Of a stretch of DNA of 64,000 bases, positions 62,664-64,000 are shown piece by piece. Below the pieces are notes generated by a model, which worked only from the letters and a program-made list of their open reading frames with translations, was not told the origin of the DNA and searched no databases. Every line of letters begins with the position of its first letter. The stretch's first letter is position 1. The position numbers and the translations under genes were made by a program. Location: positions 62,001 to 126,000 of the forward strand of contig JALRGT010000004.1 in assembly GCA_023259675.1 (NCBI GenBank), given 5' to 3'. Origin of the DNA: Flavobacterium sp. (lineage in GTDB: Bacteria > Bacteroidota > Bacteroidia > Flavobacteriales > Flavobacteriaceae).

Positions 62664-63956
62664 CTAAAACTTATGCTCTTTTTTACTGATTACCAATAAC
62701 GAAAATAAAGAGATACAGGCCGCTATGGTCAAGTAAAACCCAACATACGTCAAACTATAATGGGTTGCCAACCAAATCGCAATCATAGGTGCAAAAGCAG
62801 CACCGATAATTCCAGCCATATTAAAAGTTAATGAAGCCCCGGAATACCGAACGGTTGTAGGAAATAATTCGGATAAAAAAGTTCCCAAAGGACCATAAGT
62901 AAATCCCATTAAGGCCATTCCGGTACATAAAAACAAGGTCACCAAAATTGTGCTTCCAGAATTTAAGAAAAATGAAAAAGTAAAGCCAAAAAGAGCAATG
63001 GCAGCTGTAGCGACAATAAGCATTTTTCGACGTCCAATTTTATCGGCTACAACCGCGGAAACTGGTATAAAAAAAGCAAAAAACAACACTGAAAACAGTT
63101 GAATTAAAAGAAAATCCCTTTTGGTATACCCCAAATCTGAAGTGGCCCAACTTAAGGTAAAAACGGTCATTAGATAAAAAACCAAAAAGGTGGTAATAGC
63201 AGCAAATGTTCCAAAAATCAACTCGTTTTTATAGGACTTAAACAAAGTAACAAACGGAATTTTCACTTCTTCCTGTTCTATTTTTGAATTTTCGAAAGCA
63301 GGAGTTTCGGTTATTTTCAAACGGATATAAAAACCAATTAAAACCAAAAGCGAACTGGCTAAAAAGGGTATTCTCCACCCATAATCCATAAAATCTTCGC
63401 TACTCATGGTATCAGTTAAAATCAAAAAAGTACCTCCTGAAAGTAATAACCCGATTGGTGCTCCCAATTGCGGAAACATTCCGTACCAAGCGCGTTTGTT
63501 GGGTGGAGCGTTTTCAATGGCCAGTAATACCGCACCTCCCCATTCGCCACCTAATCCGACACCTTGGCCAAATCGACACAACATCAACAACAAAGGGGCC
63601 GCAATACCAATACTGGCATAACCAGGCAAAAACCCTATACTCACTGTCGAAATTCCCATGGTTAACAAAGCGACAACCAAAGTCACTTTACGCCCCACTT
63701 TATCACCGTAATGTCCAAAAACTGCTGAACCAAGAGGACGTGAAAGAAAAGCGATCGAAAACGTCGCCAGAGATTCTAAAGTGGAATTGGTACTATCTGC
63801 ATCAGGAAAAAATAATTGCGGAAAAACCAAAACGGCGGCATTGGCATAAATATAGAAATCAAAAAATTCAATTGTTGTTCCAATTAGACTACCGAATAGG
63901 ACGTGTTTTAAGGAATTAACTTTTTCTTGAACGGGATTTACCTTCATGTGTAGCAT
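62664..63956 (-). CDS. MFS transporter, metabolite:H+ symporter (MHS) type
   Basis: A 430-residue transporter with twelve hydrophobic helices. The start LKHVLFGSLIGTTIEFFDFYIYANAAVLVFPQLFFP and the loop RPLGSAVFGHYGDKVGRKVTLVVALLTMGISTVSIGFLPGY are the hallmark of the metabolite:H+ symporter group (ShiA/ProP/KgtP-like). RFGQGVGLGGEWGGAVLLAIENAP and a second DKIGRRKML loop agree. Substrates in this group include shikimate, proline/betaine and dicarboxylates; this one cannot be fixed. Two ATGs (63956 and 63947) are possible. The gene ends in a hairpin repeat and begins near the right window edge with a TAnnTTTG box. Confidence 0.92.
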   Translation of the reverse strand: MLHMKVNPVQEKVNSLKHVLFGSLIGTTIEFFDFYIYANAAVLVFPQLFFPDADSTNSTLESLATFSIAFLSRPLGSAVFGHYGDKVGRKVTLVVALLTMGISTVSIGFLPGYASIGIAAPLLLMLCRFGQGVGLGGEWGGAVLLAIENAPPNKRAWYGMFPQLGAPIGLLLSGGTFLILTDTMSSEDFMDYGWRIPFLASSLLVLIGFYIRLKITETPAFENSKIEQEEVKIPFVTLFKSYKNELIFGTFAAITTFLVFYLMTVFTLSWATSDLGYTKRDFLLIQLFSVLFFAFFIPVSAVVADKIGRRKMLIVATAAIALFGFTFSFFLNSGSTILVTLFLCTGMALMGFTYGPLGTFLSELFPTTVRYSGASLTFNMAGIIGAAFAPMIAIWLATHYSLTYVGFYLTIAACISLFSLLVISKKEHKF

Positions 63957-63988
63957 TATATATTGTTATAAATTTTGAAATTAATTTT

Positions 63989-63996
63989 CAAAAGTA
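63989..63996 (-). promoter_or_regulatory. Predicted -7 box of the MFS gene
   Basis: TACTTTTG on the minus strand, 32 bases before the start at 63956. The -33 region would lie partly outside the window. Confidence 0.45.
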
Positions 63997-64000
63997 ACAA

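Overview
The window comes from the chromosome of a Flavobacteriaceae bacterium, most likely Flavobacterium or a close relative. The DNA is AT-rich. Many genes have the Bacteroidetes -7 promoter box TAnnTTTG instead of a sigma70 -10 box. Three very large exported proteins end in the type B (gliding-motility-associated) C-terminal domain used by the type IX secretion system (T9SS). The housekeeping genes are of Bacteroidetes type (archaeal/eukaryal-type ProRS, split acyl-CoA carboxylase, TypA). No rRNA, CRISPR array, integrase, transposase or phage structural gene was seen.

Layout. 0-2.2 kb: tail of a surface-polymer cluster (nucleotidyltransferase fragment, CDP-glycerol glycerophosphotransferase-like enzyme, divergent LPS-kinase-like protein). 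2.4-8.7 kb: housekeeping (TsaC, CCA-adding enzyme, heme A synthase, a CDP-alcohol phosphatidyltransferase, two thioredoxin-fold proteins, an acetyltransferase and a VOC protein). 8.7-10.6 kb: an atypical ClC channel gene with an HPP-family membrane protein gene. 10.7-12.9 kb: a pRiA4b ORF-3-like protein, a NdpA-like nucleoid protein and a small zinc-ribbon protein. 13.0-22.5 kb: the most unusual region, holding a GAF-like protein, an HD-domain/Pycsar-effector-like (DUF5706) fusion, a metallophosphoesterase fused to an outer-membrane beta-barrel, a lipoprotein, and an unrecognised protein whose 3' end occurs a second time as an orphan remnant 8.4 kb away in the same orientation.

22.8-29.5 kb: two adjacent T9SS type B giants. 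29.6-38.8 kb: TypA, a PAS histidine kinase with a single-domain response regulator, S20, three tRNA-Glu genes, ProRS, a Tyr/Asn/Gly-rich lipoprotein and a FadL-family porin. 39.0-41.9 kb: RimO, a Spy-like periplasmic protein and a peptidoglycan amidase lipoprotein. 42-48.8 kb: an inverted-repeat element, a porin, then a SulP transporter and beta-carbonic anhydrase pair flanked by two small exported proteins of similar design, then two further envelope proteins. 48.9-53.7 kb: an aldo/keto reductase and a three-gene acyl-CoA carboxylase operon (BCCP, biotin carboxylase, carboxyltransferase). 53.9-64 kb: a CHASE4-like hybrid histidine kinase, a radical SAM protein carrying an in-frame GC-rich palindrome, a third T9SS type B giant with SBBP-like repeats, and an MFS transporter.

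How the genes fit together: the CCA-adding enzyme serves tRNAs such as the three tRNA-Glu genes here, which do not encode CCA. SulP plus carbonic anhydrase suggests bicarbonate uptake and interconversion. Many genes build or decorate the envelope. The 13-22.5 kb block is the best candidate for an undescribed system. It combines a possible nucleotide-hydrolase/membrane-effector fusion, a possible ligand sensor, a surface phosphoesterase with a kinase-like motif, and flanking direct repeats. No cyclic-nucleotide cyclase is present in the window, so it is not a complete Pycsar defence operon.
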